In this document: piece after piece, positions 26,538 to 36,004 of the stretch
How positions within the stretch are numbered: position 1 is the stretch's first letter
Layout of the letters: each line of letters starts with the position of its first letter
Assembly: GCF_005871085.1 (NCBI RefSeq)
Contig: NZ_VAUP01000028.1
Location: 1-64,000 of the forward strand
DNA length: 64,000 nucleotides
Source of the DNA: Xanthobacter autotrophicus
GTDB taxonomy: Bacteria > Pseudomonadota > Alphaproteobacteria > Rhizobiales > Xanthobacteraceae
Direction: 5' to 3'
Program-made: the position numbers and the translations under genes
Notes under the pieces: model-generated
Databases searched by the model: none
What the model was told of the DNA's origin: nothing
Seen by the model: the letters and a program-made list of their open reading frames with translations, nothing else

Positions 26538-27125
26538 ATGGACATCGCCGCCGAAAAGAAACGCCTGCGTGCCCTCGCGCTCGGTCGTCGCGCGGCCATG
26601 GGCGAGGCGGGCCGCGCCGCGGCTTCGCGCCTCGCCGCATGCCATGCCCTCGCCGCCGCAGGCGCTGTCGAGGGACGCACCGTCGCCCTGTTCGCCCCGT
26701 TCCGCGACGAGATCGACACCGCGCCGCTGGCCGACGCCCTGCGCGAGGCCGGAGCGGTCCTCGCCCTTCCCGTCATCATCGCCCGCGACCAGCCGCTCCT
26801 GTTTCGCCGCTGGGACAAGGACACCCCACTCGTCCCCTCGGGCGCGTTCCGCATTCCCGAGCCGGGGCCGGACGAGCCGGAGATCATTCCCGACGTGTTG
26901 CTGGTGCCGCTGGCCGCCTTCGACCGGCGCGGCTTCCGCATCGGCTATGGCGCCGGCTTCTACGACCGCACCCTCGCCCTGCTGCGGGCACAACGGCCGG
27001 TGCGCGCCATCGGTTTTGCCTTTGCGTGCCAGGAAGTGGATCAGGTGCCCGTCGAGACCCATGACGAGCCGGTGGACATGATGGTAACGGAGATTGAAGC
27101 TTGGGCCGTCGGCCCGCGCGCCTGA
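26538..27125 (+). CDS. 5-formyltetrahydrofolate cyclo-ligase
   Basis: A 195-residue enzyme converting 5-formyl-THF and ATP to 5,10-methenyl-THF. Recognised by the N-terminal EKKRLRALALGRR helix, the central LVPLAAFDRRGFRIGYGAGF loop with the ATP/Mg site, YDRTLALLR, and the C-terminal VPVETHDEPVD. It lies about 55 bases downstream of the 6S RNA; in many proteobacteria the two are processed from one transcript. The ymdB-like gene follows 50 bases later and may be co-transcribed. Confidence 0.93.
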   Translation: MDIAAEKKRLRALALGRRAAMGEAGRAAASRLAACHALAAAGAVEGRTVALFAPFRDEIDTAPLADALREAGAVLALPVIIARDQPLLFRRWDKDTPLVPSGAFRIPEPGPDEPEIIPDVLLVPLAAFDRRGFRIGYGAGFYDRTLALLRAQRPVRAIGFAFACQEVDQVPVETHDEPVDMMVTEIEAWAVGPRA

Positions 27126-27175
27126 CCCGGCCCCGGCCCCCGCCAGCGGCCCCCGCTGCTCATTGGACCGTCTGA

Positions 27176-27997
27176 ATGCGTATCCTGTTTCTTGGTGATG
27201 TGGTCGGCCGTCCCGGCCGGGAATGCGTCGTCTCCCGCCTGCCGGGCCTCGTGAGCGACTGGAAGCTCGACCTCGTGGTGGTGAACGGGGAGAATGCCGC
27301 CGGCGGCTTCGGCATCACGGAGGCCATCTACGGCGAGATCATCGCCGCCGGGGCCGATGCTATTACCCTCGGCAACCACGCCTTCGACCAGCGCGAGGCC
27401 CTCGTCTTCATCGAGCGGGCGCCGGCGCTGGTGCGGCCCATGAACTATCCCCCCGGCACTCCCGGGCGCGGCGCTGCCCTCGTGGAAGCCAAGAACGGCG
27501 CCCGGGTGCTGGTGATGAATGTCATGGGCCGGGTGTTCATGGATCCGCTGGACGATCCCTTCGCGGCCCTCGATCGGGCGCTGGATGGCGCCGCATTGGG
27601 CGAGATGGTGGACGCGGTGGTGGTGGACGTGCACGCCGAGACCACCAGCGAGAAGCAGGCCATCGGCCATCATTGCGACGGGCGCGCCTCCCTGGTGGTG
27701 GGCACCCATACCCATGTGCCCACCGCCGATTACCGCATTCTCTCCGGCGGCACCGCCTATATGACCGACGCGGGCATGTGCGGCGCCTATGACGGCGTCA
27801 TCGGAATGGACAAGGAAGAGCCTCTGCGCCGCTTTACCCGCAAGCTCGCCTCCGGCCGTTTCGAGCCGGCGACGGGGCCGGGCACCCTCTCGGGCGTGGC
27901 GGTGGAGACCGACGACCGCACCGGACTTGCGGTGCGCGTCGCCGCCGTGCGACTCGGCGCCGGGCTTGAGGAGTCGCGGCCGGCCTTCTGGGCCTGA
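27176..27997 (+). CDS. YmdB-type metallophosphoesterase (TIGR00282 family)
   Basis: A 273-residue member of the calcineurin-like family typified by Bacillus YmdB, a cyclic-nucleotide phosphodiesterase. The metal-binding blocks are visible: [42 protein letters not shown] and [12 protein letters not shown]. The position after the formyl-THF cyclo-ligase gene is common in alphaproteobacteria. The natural substrate in these bacteria is not settled. Length and motifs are normal. Confidence 0.92.
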   Translation: MRILFLGDVVGRPGRECVVSRLPGLVSDWKLDLVVVNGENAAGGFGITEAIYGEIIAAGADAITLGNHAFDQREALVFIERAPALVRPMNYPPGTPGRGAALVEAKNGARVLVMNVMGRVFMDPLDDPFAALDRALDGAALGEMVDAVVVDVHAETTSEKQAIGHHCDGRASLVVGTHTHVPTADYRILSGGTAYMTDAGMCGAYDGVIGMDKEEPLRRFTRKLASGRFEPATGPGTLSGVAVETDDRTGLAVRVAAVRLGAGLEESRPAFWA

Positions 27998-28163
27998 CAA
28001 AGGGGGAGGCGGCGCCGGCGCTTTCGGCCGGCGTCATGCTGCACCCGCTTTCTTGCGCTTTTGGCCGCCACGGACCTATAAGGCCGGCTCCAGTCAACAC
28101 GATCGGTCCGGGCAGCGCTGCAGTGGCGGGGCGCGGGATCGAAACTCAAGGAATGGTGGCGGC

Positions 28164-28913
28164 ATGGCCGGGCATTCGCAATTCAAGAACATCATGCACC
28201 GCAAGGGGCGGCAGGATGCGATGCGCTCCAAGCTGTTCTCCAAGCTGGCGCGCGAAATCACCGTCTCGGCCAAGATGGGCCTGCCCGATCCCAACATGAA
28301 CGCGCGCCTGCGCGCCGCCATCCTTGCGGCCCGCGCCGAGAACATGCCCAAGGACAATATCGAGCGCGCCATCAAGAAGGCTGCGGGCGCCGACGGCGAG
28401 AATTACGACGAGATCCGCTACGAGGGTTATGGCCCCGGCGGCGTCGCCGTCATCGTCGAGGCGCTGACCGACAACCGCAACCGCACCGCCTCGGAAGTGC
28501 GCTCCTTCTTCACCAAGTCCGGCGGCAACCTCGCCGAGACGGGCGCGGTGTCCTTCATGTTCGACCGGGTGGGCGCCATCGAGTTCGCCCCCGAGAAGGC
28601 CGACGCGGACGCCATGATGGAAGCCGCCATCGACGCCGGCGCCGACGACGTGACCTCCTCCGAGCATGGCCACGAGGTGATCTGCGCCGCCGATAACCTT
28701 GCGGAAGTGCAGCGGGTGCTGGAAGCCAAGTTCGGCGAGCCGAAGAAGGCGGCTTTGGTCTGGCGGCCGCAGAACACCGTCGCAGTGGACGACGAGACCG
28801 GCGAAAAGCTGCTGCGCCTCGTGGAAAACCTCGAGGACAACGACGACGTGCAGAACGTCACCGCCAATTTCGAGCTGTCCGAGGCGTTGCTTGCCAAATT
28901 GAACGCGGAGTGA
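28164..28913 (+). CDS. YebC/PmpR-family regulatory protein
   Basis: A 249-residue protein with the invariant start [18 protein letters not shown] and blocks [24 protein letters not shown] and [17 protein letters not shown] 28164 was chosen because the family always begins MAGHS. YebC proteins bind DNA as regulators, and recent work on the family links them to ribosomes at difficult sequences; the role here is inferred. A strong bidirectional terminator follows at 28976. Confidence 0.96.
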   Translation: MAGHSQFKNIMHRKGRQDAMRSKLFSKLAREITVSAKMGLPDPNMNARLRAAILAARAENMPKDNIERAIKKAAGADGENYDEIRYEGYGPGGVAVIVEALTDNRNRTASEVRSFFTKSGGNLAETGAVSFMFDRVGAIEFAPEKADADAMMEAAIDAGADDVTSSEHGHEVICAADNLAEVQRVLEAKFGEPKKAALVWRPQNTVAVDDETGEKLLRLVENLEDNDDVQNVTANFELSEALLAKLNAE

Positions 28914-28975
28914 GGCCGGAGCGTTCTCCGCATGGAGGACGGGCTGGTCGGTGGCGGTGCGCTCCCGCCGTGATC

Positions 28976-29021
28976 CCAAACAAAAAGGCACGGACCGATC
29001 AGTCCGTGCCTTTTTGTTTGG
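28976..29021. terminator. Bidirectional intrinsic terminator
   Basis: A perfect 20-bp inverted repeat, 28976-28995 with 29002-29021, with a GGCACGGAC stem core, a 6-base loop and A- and T-tracts on the outer sides. It can end both yebC on the plus strand and the MerR gene on the minus strand. Confidence 0.92.
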
Positions 29022-29072
29022 TCGGGTCGAAACGGTCAGGCGGGCTTTGGCCTGACCGGATCCGGATGGTGT

Positions 29073-29501
29073 TCAGGCGGCGAGGGACGTCGCCATGTTT
29101 TTCAGCTCGGCGATGGCATCGTCGATCTCGGTGCGCTGGCGCTCAAGCTGGGCCAGCTGGGCCAGGCAGCGGTCGCGGGTCAGCGACAGGCCGGCTTCCT
29201 CTCCGTCATGGGCCGCGACCAGGGCGCGGATCTCGGCCAGGGTGAAGCCGAGGTGTTTGCCCTTCAGGATGACCGTGAGGCGGCGGCGATCAGTTTCCGA
29301 ATACAGGCGGGTCATGCCGTCGCGACGCGGCGCCAGCAGGCCCTTGTCTTCGTAGAAGCGCAGCGCCCGCAGCGTGATGCCGAACTCACGGGCGAGATCA
29401 CCGATGGTGAAGAGCGCGCTTTCGCGAGAGCCCTCCGCGACCGCCGGGCCGGTTTGAAACGCCGGGGTCGCGAACCCCTGCTCGAACGTTTTGGCGTCCA
29501 T
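29073..29501 (-). CDS. MerR-family transcriptional regulator
   Basis: A 142-residue protein. Residues 30-100 are a MerR winged helix: FTIGDLAREFGITLRALRFY, then EDKGLLAPRRDGMTRLYSET and RRLTVILKGKHLGFTLAEIR. The C-terminal coiled coil (CLAQLAQLERQRTEIDDAIA) forms the dimer. There are no cysteine pairs in the coil, so it is unlikely to sense a metal; the sequence is closer to LiuR/SoxR-like small regulators. An upstream Arg-rich extension was rejected in favour of ATG 29501. It is convergent with yebC. Its targets are unknown. Confidence 0.88.
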   Translation of the reverse strand: MDAKTFEQGFATPAFQTGPAVAEGSRESALFTIGDLAREFGITLRALRFYEDKGLLAPRRDGMTRLYSETDRRRLTVILKGKHLGFTLAEIRALVAAHDGEEAGLSLTRDRCLAQLAQLERQRTEIDDAIAELKNMATSLAA

Positions 29502-29910
29502 ACGTCTTATCCCCTGGCACGCCCGGCCGCCGCAGGGCGCGCGGCACGGGAATTTGGATCGGTGTGCGTCGTGATTGCGTCGTCGCAGCCTGCCGCAACG
29601 CAAACAAGGCTTAACCTCCAGCCGGCTCGGAGGGGAGGGTTTGCGGGCTACCGTTGGGGAAAGTAACAGTTACAAAATAATAAAAACAATGACTTAAAGA
29701 TGTCCGCCTTTGAGCTAATCCTTGACGTTGCGGCATCTCAGGCGCCTCGCGCGCCGCGCGGCACGAGCTGCTTCACTCGGCGGAAGGGGCAAATCGCCGC
29801 GTCGTTAACCGTGGATTTACCAAGAATTGAAACCCTCTGTTCAGTGAATCATCGCAGCTGGGCATGGTAGTGGGAGACCTCCCAATCCGTGCCTCAGGGG
29901 GGAGGCCCCA
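29502..29910. other. Divergent regulatory region, MerR gene and PodJ-like gene
   Basis: An AT-rich stretch (29660-29720) contains the 11-bp palindrome GTAACAGTTAC (29663-29673), a candidate site for the MerR gene. Nearer the plus-strand gene, GTTAACC at 29804-29810 followed by ATTTACC resembles paired TTAACC-type cell-cycle (CtrA) half-sites. No protein-like frame was found. Confidence 0.4.
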
Positions 29911-32328
29911 ATGGAGCGGACGGAGCGCACGGCCCGGATGCGGACGGCGGCAGGACCTGCCCAGACGGGGTATGACCAGGCAGCGGCAGCCCCGATCTGG
30001 GCGGACACCCGCAGTCTGGTGCCCGATGTCCCGGCCTGGGACATGTTTGACATCCAGTCCTCGACCATCGAATCCCTGCGCGGGGAGGTGAGCGCCCTGC
30101 GCGATCGCCTCGCCAACGCCGCGCCCAAGCGCGCCGTGCAGGAGATGGACAAGGCCATCACCCTCCTGTGCCGGCGCGTGGATGACATCCGCGCCGCCGG
30201 GGCGGTACGCGAGGACGCGGACCAGGCCTTCGCCGAGGAACTCGCCGCCATCCGGGCCGGGGTCGCAGCCTTGCGGGAGCCGCCCCATGTGCGCGCCCTT
30301 CAGGAGGGCCTCGATGCCCTCTCGCGCCGGATCGACCTCATGGCCGCCCGCGCGGTGGACCCGGTGGAGGTGGCCCGGCTGACGGGGCAGATGGAGGAGA
30401 TCCACCATCTGGTGCTCCGCGCCGCCGAGCGTCATGACGACAATACCGCCCTTCACGCCCTGACCCAGCGTCTTCAGGCCTGCGCCGAGGCTGTCGCCGG
30501 TGCCGGTGAAGAGACCGCCCGGCGCGTCGCCGCAGCCACCGGCGCCTTCGAGCGCAAGGCCGAGGCCCTGCTCAGCCGCGTGATCGAGGTGGAAGCCCGC
30601 GCCCGCGCCGGTGATTCGGCGGCCGCGCAGGACCTGCAAGGCTCGCTGCTGGGCGCCCTCGAAGGCGTCCACCGCCGGCTCGATGCCATGTCGAGCGCCA
30701 TTTCCGGCCAGGTCACCAGCCTCTCGCCCACCATCGGCGCCGAGATGACGCAGCGCCTGTCCGCCTTGGCCGAGCGCGTGGTCGCGGCCGAGGCGGCGGG
30801 AAAGGCCGCGATCGCTCCCCTTGCCGACGCGGTGGAGCGCACCCTTGCCGACCTCAGCGCCCAGTTCCGGGACACCCACGCGCGCCTCGACCGGCTGGAT
30901 GACATCGAACTCCAGCTCCAGCACATGGTCGCCGAGATGCGACAGGTGCGCGAGACCACCCATGTGGCGACTGCCGAGGCGGTGGCTGCGGTGACGGCCA
31001 AGGTCTCCGAGGATCCCGACGGCGCCGCTGTGGTGGGGCTGAAGCGGGGCCTTGCCGCGCTTGAGGCGCGGCAGGACGAGATCGAGCGCCGCGCCGGCGA
31101 GATGCTGGCCGCCGAGCTGGAATATGAATTGCGCGATATCTCCGTCGCCCTGGACCGGGACGGGGAGGGCACCTTTGCGCCCCGCCCCGCCCGCCGGACG
31201 GCGGAGCACGCAGCGGCCGCGCCCGAGGCCGAGGTGGCGGAGTCCTTCTTTGACGCCGCGTCAGTATCTGCCGAGGCGGCGGATGCCATTGCCGGCTCGT
31301 CTTGGCCCCGCGAGCCCCGCCGCGCCGAGCGTCCGGTCCCATCGGCGACTGACGCTGGCGATTCGCGTCCACGCGTGGATCGCCGCGCCCGCCGGGACCG
31401 GACACGCGACAAGCGTGCCGCGAAGGGCTTCATCGCCGGATTGCTCGTTCGCAAGCGACAGGTTGCGATGGTCGCGCTCCTTGCCGGCGCCACCACTGTC
31501 TTCGCCGGAACCGCCGCGGGCCTTGCCTGGCGCAATGGGCCGGAGCTGCTTTCCGGCGTGACCCAGGTCCTGCGCCGCCTGTCCGCTCCGGCCGTGGCCG
31601 GCGTGACGGCGGGCGACCTTCCCGCCGCCATCGGTCCGACTGCGCTTCAGGCCGCCGCACGCGCCGGCGATCCGGCCGCCGCCTTCCTTGTCGCCGGCCG
31701 CTATGCGGAGGGCCGGGGCGTGGAGGCCGATCCCGACGCGGCGGTGAAGTGGCTGGCCTTCGCCATGCAGCGCGGCTCCGCCCCGGCCGCGCACCGCCTC
31801 GGCGCGCTCTACGAATCCGCCGGCCGCGACCTGGGCGAAGCCCGGCGGTTTTATGAATGGGCGGCGGACCAGGGCAATGTGCGGGCTATGCACGCCCTCG
31901 CCATGCTGCTGTGCTCCGGCAACGGCCAGACACCGGATTGGGAAAACGCCGTGCGCTGGTTCCGCGCCGCCGCCGAGCTTGGCTTCCGCGACAGCCAGTA
32001 CAATCTGGGCGTGGTCTATGCCCGCGGTCTCGGGGTGGTGGCGGATGCGGGCGAGGCCTTCAAGTGGCTGAGCCTTGCTGCCGCCCAGGGCGATGCCGAC
32101 AGCGGCCGCAAGCGCGACATCCTCGCCCGCGAGGCCGATGGCGCAACCCTCACCAAGGCGCAGCAGGCGGTGGCCGGCTTTGTTCCCGCCCCGCAGAACG
32201 CGGCGGCGAATCTGGTCGAGATCCGTCCCGAATGGCAGGAAGACAGCGTGGGGGCTCCCGTCGCGTCGGGCGCGGGCCGCTCCAAGAGCCCGACCCGCCT
32301 CGCCAGCAGCGCGGCGGCGGTGAAGTGA
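29911..32328 (+). CDS. PodJ-like polar localisation protein: coiled coil, TM, Sel1 repeats
   Basis: An 805-residue protein. Residues from about 45 to 420 are predicted long coiled coils (STIESLRGEVSALRDRLANA; many Ala/Glu/Arg heptads). A basic stretch is followed by one membrane helix at about 518-540 (VAMVALLAGATTVFAGTAAG). The periplasmic part (about 575-750) contains Sel1/TPR-like repeats such as RYAEGRGVEADPDAAVKWLA and YARGLGVVADAGEAFKWLSL. This cytoplasmic coil-TM-Sel1 order is that of PodJ, the polar scaffold that organises flagellar, pilus and stalk poles in Caulobacter. The real start has a GGGGGGAGG ribosome-binding site. The PodJ assignment rests on architecture, not on aligned sequence. 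Confidence 0.75.
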   Translation: MERTERTARMRTAAGPAQTGYDQAAAAPIWADTRSLVPDVPAWDMFDIQSSTIESLRGEVSALRDRLANAAPKRAVQEMDKAITLLCRRVDDIRAAGAVREDADQAFAEELAAIRAGVAALREPPHVRALQEGLDALSRRIDLMAARAVDPVEVARLTGQMEEIHHLVLRAAERHDDNTALHALTQRLQACAEAVAGAGEETARRVAAATGAFERKAEALLSRVIEVEARARAGDSAAAQDLQGSLLGALEGVHRRLDAMSSAISGQVTSLSPTIGAEMTQRLSALAERVVAAEAAGKAAIAPLADAVERTLADLSAQFRDTHARLDRLDDIELQLQHMVAEMRQVRETTHVATAEAVAAVTAKVSEDPDGAAVVGLKRGLAALEARQDEIERRAGEMLAAELEYELRDISVALDRDGEGTFAPRPARRTAEHAAAAPEAEVAESFFDAASVSAEAADAIAGSSWPREPRRAERPVPSATDAGDSRPRVDRRARRDRTRDKRAAKGFIAGLLVRKRQVAMVALLAGATTVFAGTAAGLAWRNGPELLSGVTQVLRRLSAPAVAGVTAGDLPAAIGPTALQAAARAGDPAAAFLVAGRYAEGRGVEADPDAAVKWLAFAMQRGSAPAAHRLGALYESAGRDLGEARRFYEWAADQGNVRAMHALAMLLCSGNGQTPDWENAVRWFRAAAELGFRDSQYNLGVVYARGLGVVADAGEAFKWLSLAAAQGDADSGRKRDILAREADGATLTKAQQAVAGFVPAPQNAAANLVEIRPEWQEDSVGAPVASGAGRSKSPTRLASSAAAVK

Positions 32329-32425
32329 GCCGCCGCCCCTTCGGCTGCCGTCTCATGTTGCGCCACCTGGAAACACCCCTTGCATTGCCCTTTCCTTGCC
32401 GGCGCGCCTCCCCCACCGTGCGGCC

Positions 32426-32935
32426 ATGGACCTGAACACGATTCGAATCCTCGGCCTCGACCCGGGCCTGAGGCGTACCGGCTGGGGGGTGATCGACGTC
32501 ACCGGCTCCCGCCTCGCCTTTGTCGCCTGTGGCACCATCCTGCCGCCCGAGCAGGCGCCCATGGGCGAACGGCTCGCCCATCTGCACCGCGAACTGCTTG
32601 GCGTGATCGAGCGCTTTTCCCCCCAGGAGGCGGCGGTGGAGGAGACGTTCGTCAACATGAACCCCTCGTCTACTCTGAAGCTGGGGCAGGCCCGGGGGGT
32701 GGTGCTGCTGGCGCCGGCCCAGATGGGGCTGCCGGTGGCCGAATACGCCGCGCTGCTGGTGAAGAAGAGCGTGGTGGGCGCCGGCCGCGCCGAAAAGGCG
32801 CAAGTGCGCATGATGATCGGCATCCTTCTGCCCAAGGCCACACCCGAGACCGAGGACGCCTCCGACGCGCTGGCTGTGGCCGTCACCCACGCCCATCATC
32901 GCGGCGCTGCTGCGCGCGCCCGCGCGGCGCTGTAA
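32426..32935 (+). CDS. ruvC: Holliday-junction resolvase RuvC
   Basis: A 169-residue endonuclease that cuts Holliday junctions. Catalytic residues are Asp12 in [14 protein letters not shown], Glu in VEETFVNMN, and the C-terminal Asp pair in [19 protein letters not shown] 32426 was chosen as the family start; the upstream frame adds ten unrelated residues. It works with RuvAB, whose genes lie downstream but are interrupted by unrelated genes. Confidence 0.95.
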   Translation: MDLNTIRILGLDPGLRRTGWGVIDVTGSRLAFVACGTILPPEQAPMGERLAHLHRELLGVIERFSPQEAAVEETFVNMNPSSTLKLGQARGVVLLAPAQMGLPVAEYAALLVKKSVVGAGRAEKAQVRMMIGILLPKATPETEDASDALAVAVTHAHHRGAAARARAAL

Positions 32936-33029
32936 GGTCCCGGTTCATTGCGTTCACCGCATTTTCTTCACGCGAACCGGATCCACTTCGCTTGAAAATG
33001 CCGGTGTCTCCACACCGCGGGGGGCGGGC

Positions 33030-33455
33030 ATGATCTACGGACATCTGGCGCTGGTGGTGGCCGCGCTGTTTACCGGCGCCGCCTTTTACATCAATGCCGT
33101 GGAGCAGCCGGCGCGGCTGGCGCTCGACGACGGGGCGGCGCTCAGGCAATGGAAGCCTTCCTACAAGCGGGGCTTCGCCATGCAGGCGACTCTCGCCCTG
33201 ATCGGCGCGGTGCTGGGCGCGGTCGCCTTCAGCCGCGACGGGGACTGGCACTGGCTCGCCGGCGGGGTGCTGATGCTGGCCAACTGGCCCTATACCCTCA
33301 TCGGCATCATGCCCACCAACCGGCGCCTGCTGGCGACGGATGAGGCCGACGCCGAGACGCGGCGCCTCATCACCAATTGGGGCCAGTTGCACATGGTGCG
33401 CACCGGCCTCGGGGCGCTGGCCACCTTCGTCTTCCTGTGGGCGGCGGTGACCTGA
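33030..33455 (+). CDS. DUF1772-family small membrane protein
   Basis: A 141-residue protein with four hydrophobic segments ([70 protein letters not shown]) and the DUF1772 signature [19 protein letters not shown] as I know it (here [19 protein letters not shown]). Function is unknown. It is inserted between ruvC and ruvA, separated by 94 and 27 bases, and is probably transcribed with them. Confidence 0.8.
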   Translation: MIYGHLALVVAALFTGAAFYINAVEQPARLALDDGAALRQWKPSYKRGFAMQATLALIGAVLGAVAFSRDGDWHWLAGGVLMLANWPYTLIGIMPTNRRLLATDEADAETRRLITNWGQLHMVRTGLGALATFVFLWAAVT

Positions 33456-33482
33456 TGCCGTTTCAGCCCTGAAAGGCCTGTG

Positions 33483-34097
33483 ATGATCGGAAAGCTGAAG
33501 GGCGTCGTGGACACGCTGGAGGAGGACCATGTGATCCTCGATGTCCATGGCGTGGGCTATCTCGTGCACTGTTCCGGCCGCACGCTCTCGGCCCTGCCGC
33601 GGGCGGGCGAGGCGGCGGCGCTGTTCATCGAGACCCATGTGCGCGAGGACCAGATCCGCCTGTTCGGCTTCACCTCGGCGGCGGAGCGCGACTGGTTCCG
33701 CCTGCTGCAGGGCATCCAGGGCATCGGCACCAAGACGGCGCTGGCCGTGCTCTCCACCCTGAGCGCATCGGAGCTGACGCAGGCCATCGCGCTGGGCGAC
33801 AAGACCACGGTGGCGCGAGCGCCGGGGGTGGGGCCGCGGGTGGCGACGCGCATCATCACCGAGCTGAAGGACAAGATGCCCGGCTTTTCCGCCTCCGAAC
33901 CGCTGGTGGCCCAGCTCGGCGGCGCCATAGCGCCGGAGCAGGGGGGCGCGGCGGCGGATGCGGTGTCCGCCCTCGTCAACCTCGGCTATGGCGTGCCGCA
34001 GGCCAACGCCGCCATCGCCGCCGCCCTGCGCGGGGCGGGGGAGGGCGCCAAGACCGAAGTTCTGATCCGGCTGGGGCTGAAGGAACTGGCGAAGTAG
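33483..34097 (+). CDS. ruvA: Holliday-junction DNA-binding protein RuvA
   Basis: A 204-residue protein that binds the four-way junction and loads Ruv[10 protein letters not shown] begins the OB-fold domain; helix-hairpin-helix motifs follow in [20 protein letters not shown] and [19 protein letters not shown]; the C-terminal RuvB-binding domain ends AALVNLGY-like ([20 protein letters not shown]). ATG 33483 is preferred over the GTG immediately before it. Confidence 0.96.
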   Translation: MIGKLKGVVDTLEEDHVILDVHGVGYLVHCSGRTLSALPRAGEAAALFIETHVREDQIRLFGFTSAAERDWFRLLQGIQGIGTKTALAVLSTLSASELTQAIALGDKTTVARAPGVGPRVATRIITELKDKMPGFSASEPLVAQLGGAIAPEQGGAAADAVSALVNLGYGVPQANAAIAAALRGAGEGAKTEVLIRLGLKELAK

Positions 34098-34118
34098 GGG
34101 AGAGCGCCTTCGGGCCCC

Positions 34119-34649
34119 TCACGGCATCCGGGAGGGGAGCTTCAGGGTGTCCCCGTCCACCGCGAAGGTGCCGTAGCCCTGGTGGTGAATGGTGCGCGGC
34201 GCCGTCTGGGCCGGGTCGCGCCACGCCTTCACCACTTCCAGCACGAACAGGTTGAAGCGGTTGACGAGGCGGGTCTCCACCACCCGGCATTCCAGATTGG
34301 CGAAGCACTCCTTGATGAGCGGCGCCGCAACCAAGGCGGCGGGCCGGGGTGTGAGGCCGATGGCGGCAAACTTGTCCACGTCGCGGCCGGAGCAATTGCC
34401 CACCTTCACCACCTTGTCGGCCAGCTCCACGGCGGGAATGGCGATGACGCATTCCTTGGTGGCGCGCAGGGCGGTGAAGCTGAAGTCGCCCTGGGAGACG
34501 ATGCAGGCGATGAGGGGCGGCGTGAACTCCACCATCATGTGCCACGACATGGTCATGACGTTGGGGTGCCCGCGATGGCTGGTAGTGAGCAGCACCACCG
34601 GCCCGGGCTCGATGAGCTGGTAGACCTCGGCGAGGGGAAGATCCTTCAT
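34119..34649 (-). CDS. Flavin reductase-like FMN-binding protein
   Basis: A 176-residue protein of the flavin-reductase/DIM6-NTAB split-barrel family. The segment VVLLTTSHRGHPNVMTMSWHMMVEFTPPLIACI is the FMN-binding core and TKECVIAIP follows. It would reduce flavin with NAD(P)H or act as an FMN-binding redox partner; no partner oxygenase gene is nearby. It is on the minus strand between ruvA and ruvB, breaking an operon that is usually contiguous. Confidence 0.85.
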   Translation of the reverse strand: MKDLPLAEVYQLIEPGPVVLLTTSHRGHPNVMTMSWHMMVEFTPPLIACIVSQGDFSFTALRATKECVIAIPAVELADKVVKVGNCSGRDVDKFAAIGLTPRPAALVAAPLIKECFANLECRVVETRLVNRFNLFVLEVVKAWRDPAQTAPRTIHHQGYGTFAVDGDTLKLPSRMP

Positions 34650-34917
34650 GGCCGCTCCTCCTGGAGCGAAGCCCGATCCCGTTGCAGTCCGGTCACGGGC
34701 TTTTTATGGCTGGGTCGGGAGTTGCCCCCGCACGGAGCGCCAGCACGTTTCACTATGATAAGCTCATCGCGGCGCGCCGGCGTTGCGGCGTGTCATGTGT
34801 GACTGCGCTGCCAGAGTTGGCGCCCCCCCTGCCGAACCTGCGTTCCCCTTCCGGTCCCGGCCGGCGCGCACTACAGTCGCGCGAGTCGCTGGCCCCCAGG
34901 GGAGCAAGACCTCTTCC

Positions 34918-35949
34918 ATGAACACCCGCCTCGTCTCGGGCGAGAAGCGCGGCGAAGACGCCGCCGATTCGACGCTGCGCCCCCAGCTCCTGAAGGAGTT
35001 CGTGGGCCAGGCGCAGGCGCGCGCCAATCTGGAAGTGTTCATCAAGGCGGCCCGCGCCCGCGGCGAGGCGCTGGACCATGTGCTGTTCGTGGGGCCGCCC
35101 GGCCTCGGTAAGACCACGCTGGCCCAGATCATGTCGCGCGAGATGGGGGTGGGCTTCCGCTCCACCTCCGGCCCGGTGATCGCCAAGGCGGGGGACCTCG
35201 CCGCCATCCTCACCAATCTGGAAGAGCGCGACGTGCTCTTCATCGACGAGATTCACCGGCTCGCGCCGGCGGTGGAGGAAATCCTCTATCCCGCCATGGA
35301 GGATTACGAGCTGGACCTCGTCATCGGCGAGGGTCCGGCAGCGCGCTCGGTGAAGATCGCCCTGCCCAAGTTCACGCTGGTGGGCGCCACCACGCGCTCG
35401 GGCCTGCTCACCACGCCGCTGCGGGATCGCTTCGGCATTCCGGTGCGGCTCCAGTTCTACACGGTGGAGGAACTGGAGAAGATCGTGGTGCGCGGGGCGC
35501 GGGTGCTGGGCATCGCCATCGCTCCGGACGGCGCCACCGAGATCGCCCGGCGCGCGCGGGGGACGCCGCGCATCGCCGGCCGGCTGCTGCGGCGGGTGCG
35601 CGATTTCGCCCTGGTGGCCGAAGCCGAGCGCATCGACCGCAAGGTGGCTGACCGGGCGCTGCTGGCGCTGGAGGTGGACGCCGCCGGCCTCGATGCCATG
35701 GACCGGCGCTATCTCACCGTCATCGCCGATTATTACGGCGGCGGCCCGGTGGGGGTGGATACGCTCGCTGCCGCCCTGTCCGAGCCGCGCGATGCCATCG
35801 AGGAGATCGTGGAGCCGTTCCTGGTGCAGCAGGGCTTCATCCAGCGCACGCCGCGCGGGCGGATGCTGACCGCCACCGCCTTCCGCCATCTCGGCCTGCC
35901 TGAGCCGGTGGTGGCCAAGCCCATGCCCCTGTTCGACGAGGGCGAGTAG
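34918..35949 (+). CDS. ruvB: Holliday-junction helicase RuvB
   Basis: A 343-residue AAA+ motor for branch migration. Walker [13 protein letters not shown], Walker [10 protein letters not shown], sensor [18 protein letters not shown] and the C-terminal winged-helix [17 protein letters not shown] are intact. ATG 34918 starts [11 protein letters not shown]; the longer frame upstream has no family similarity. It has its own upstream region because the flavin reductase gene separates it from ruvA. Confidence 0.97.
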   Translation: MNTRLVSGEKRGEDAADSTLRPQLLKEFVGQAQARANLEVFIKAARARGEALDHVLFVGPPGLGKTTLAQIMSREMGVGFRSTSGPVIAKAGDLAAILTNLEERDVLFIDEIHRLAPAVEEILYPAMEDYELDLVIGEGPAARSVKIALPKFTLVGATTRSGLLTTPLRDRFGIPVRLQFYTVEELEKIVVRGARVLGIAIAPDGATEIARRARGTPRIAGRLLRRVRDFALVAEAERIDRKVADRALLALEVDAAGLDAMDRRYLTVIADYYGGGPVGVDTLAAALSEPRDAIEEIVEPFLVQQGFIQRTPRGRMLTATAFRHLGLPEPVVAKPMPLFDEGE

Positions 35950-35985
35950 GCGAGCGCCATGCCCATCGACGCGGCCCTGCCGTCA

Positions 35986-36004
35986 ATGTACATCACATTC
36001 ACAT
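35986..36004. promoter_or_regulatory. Candidate TetR operator 1 at the regulator's own start
   Basis: ATGTACATCACATTCACAT: two imperfect 8-bp arms around CAC, overlapping the ATG of the TetR gene. It matches the spacing and the ATGTNNAT-N3-ATTNACAT pattern of the site at 36695-36713, implying one repressor binds both. Confidence 0.6.
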
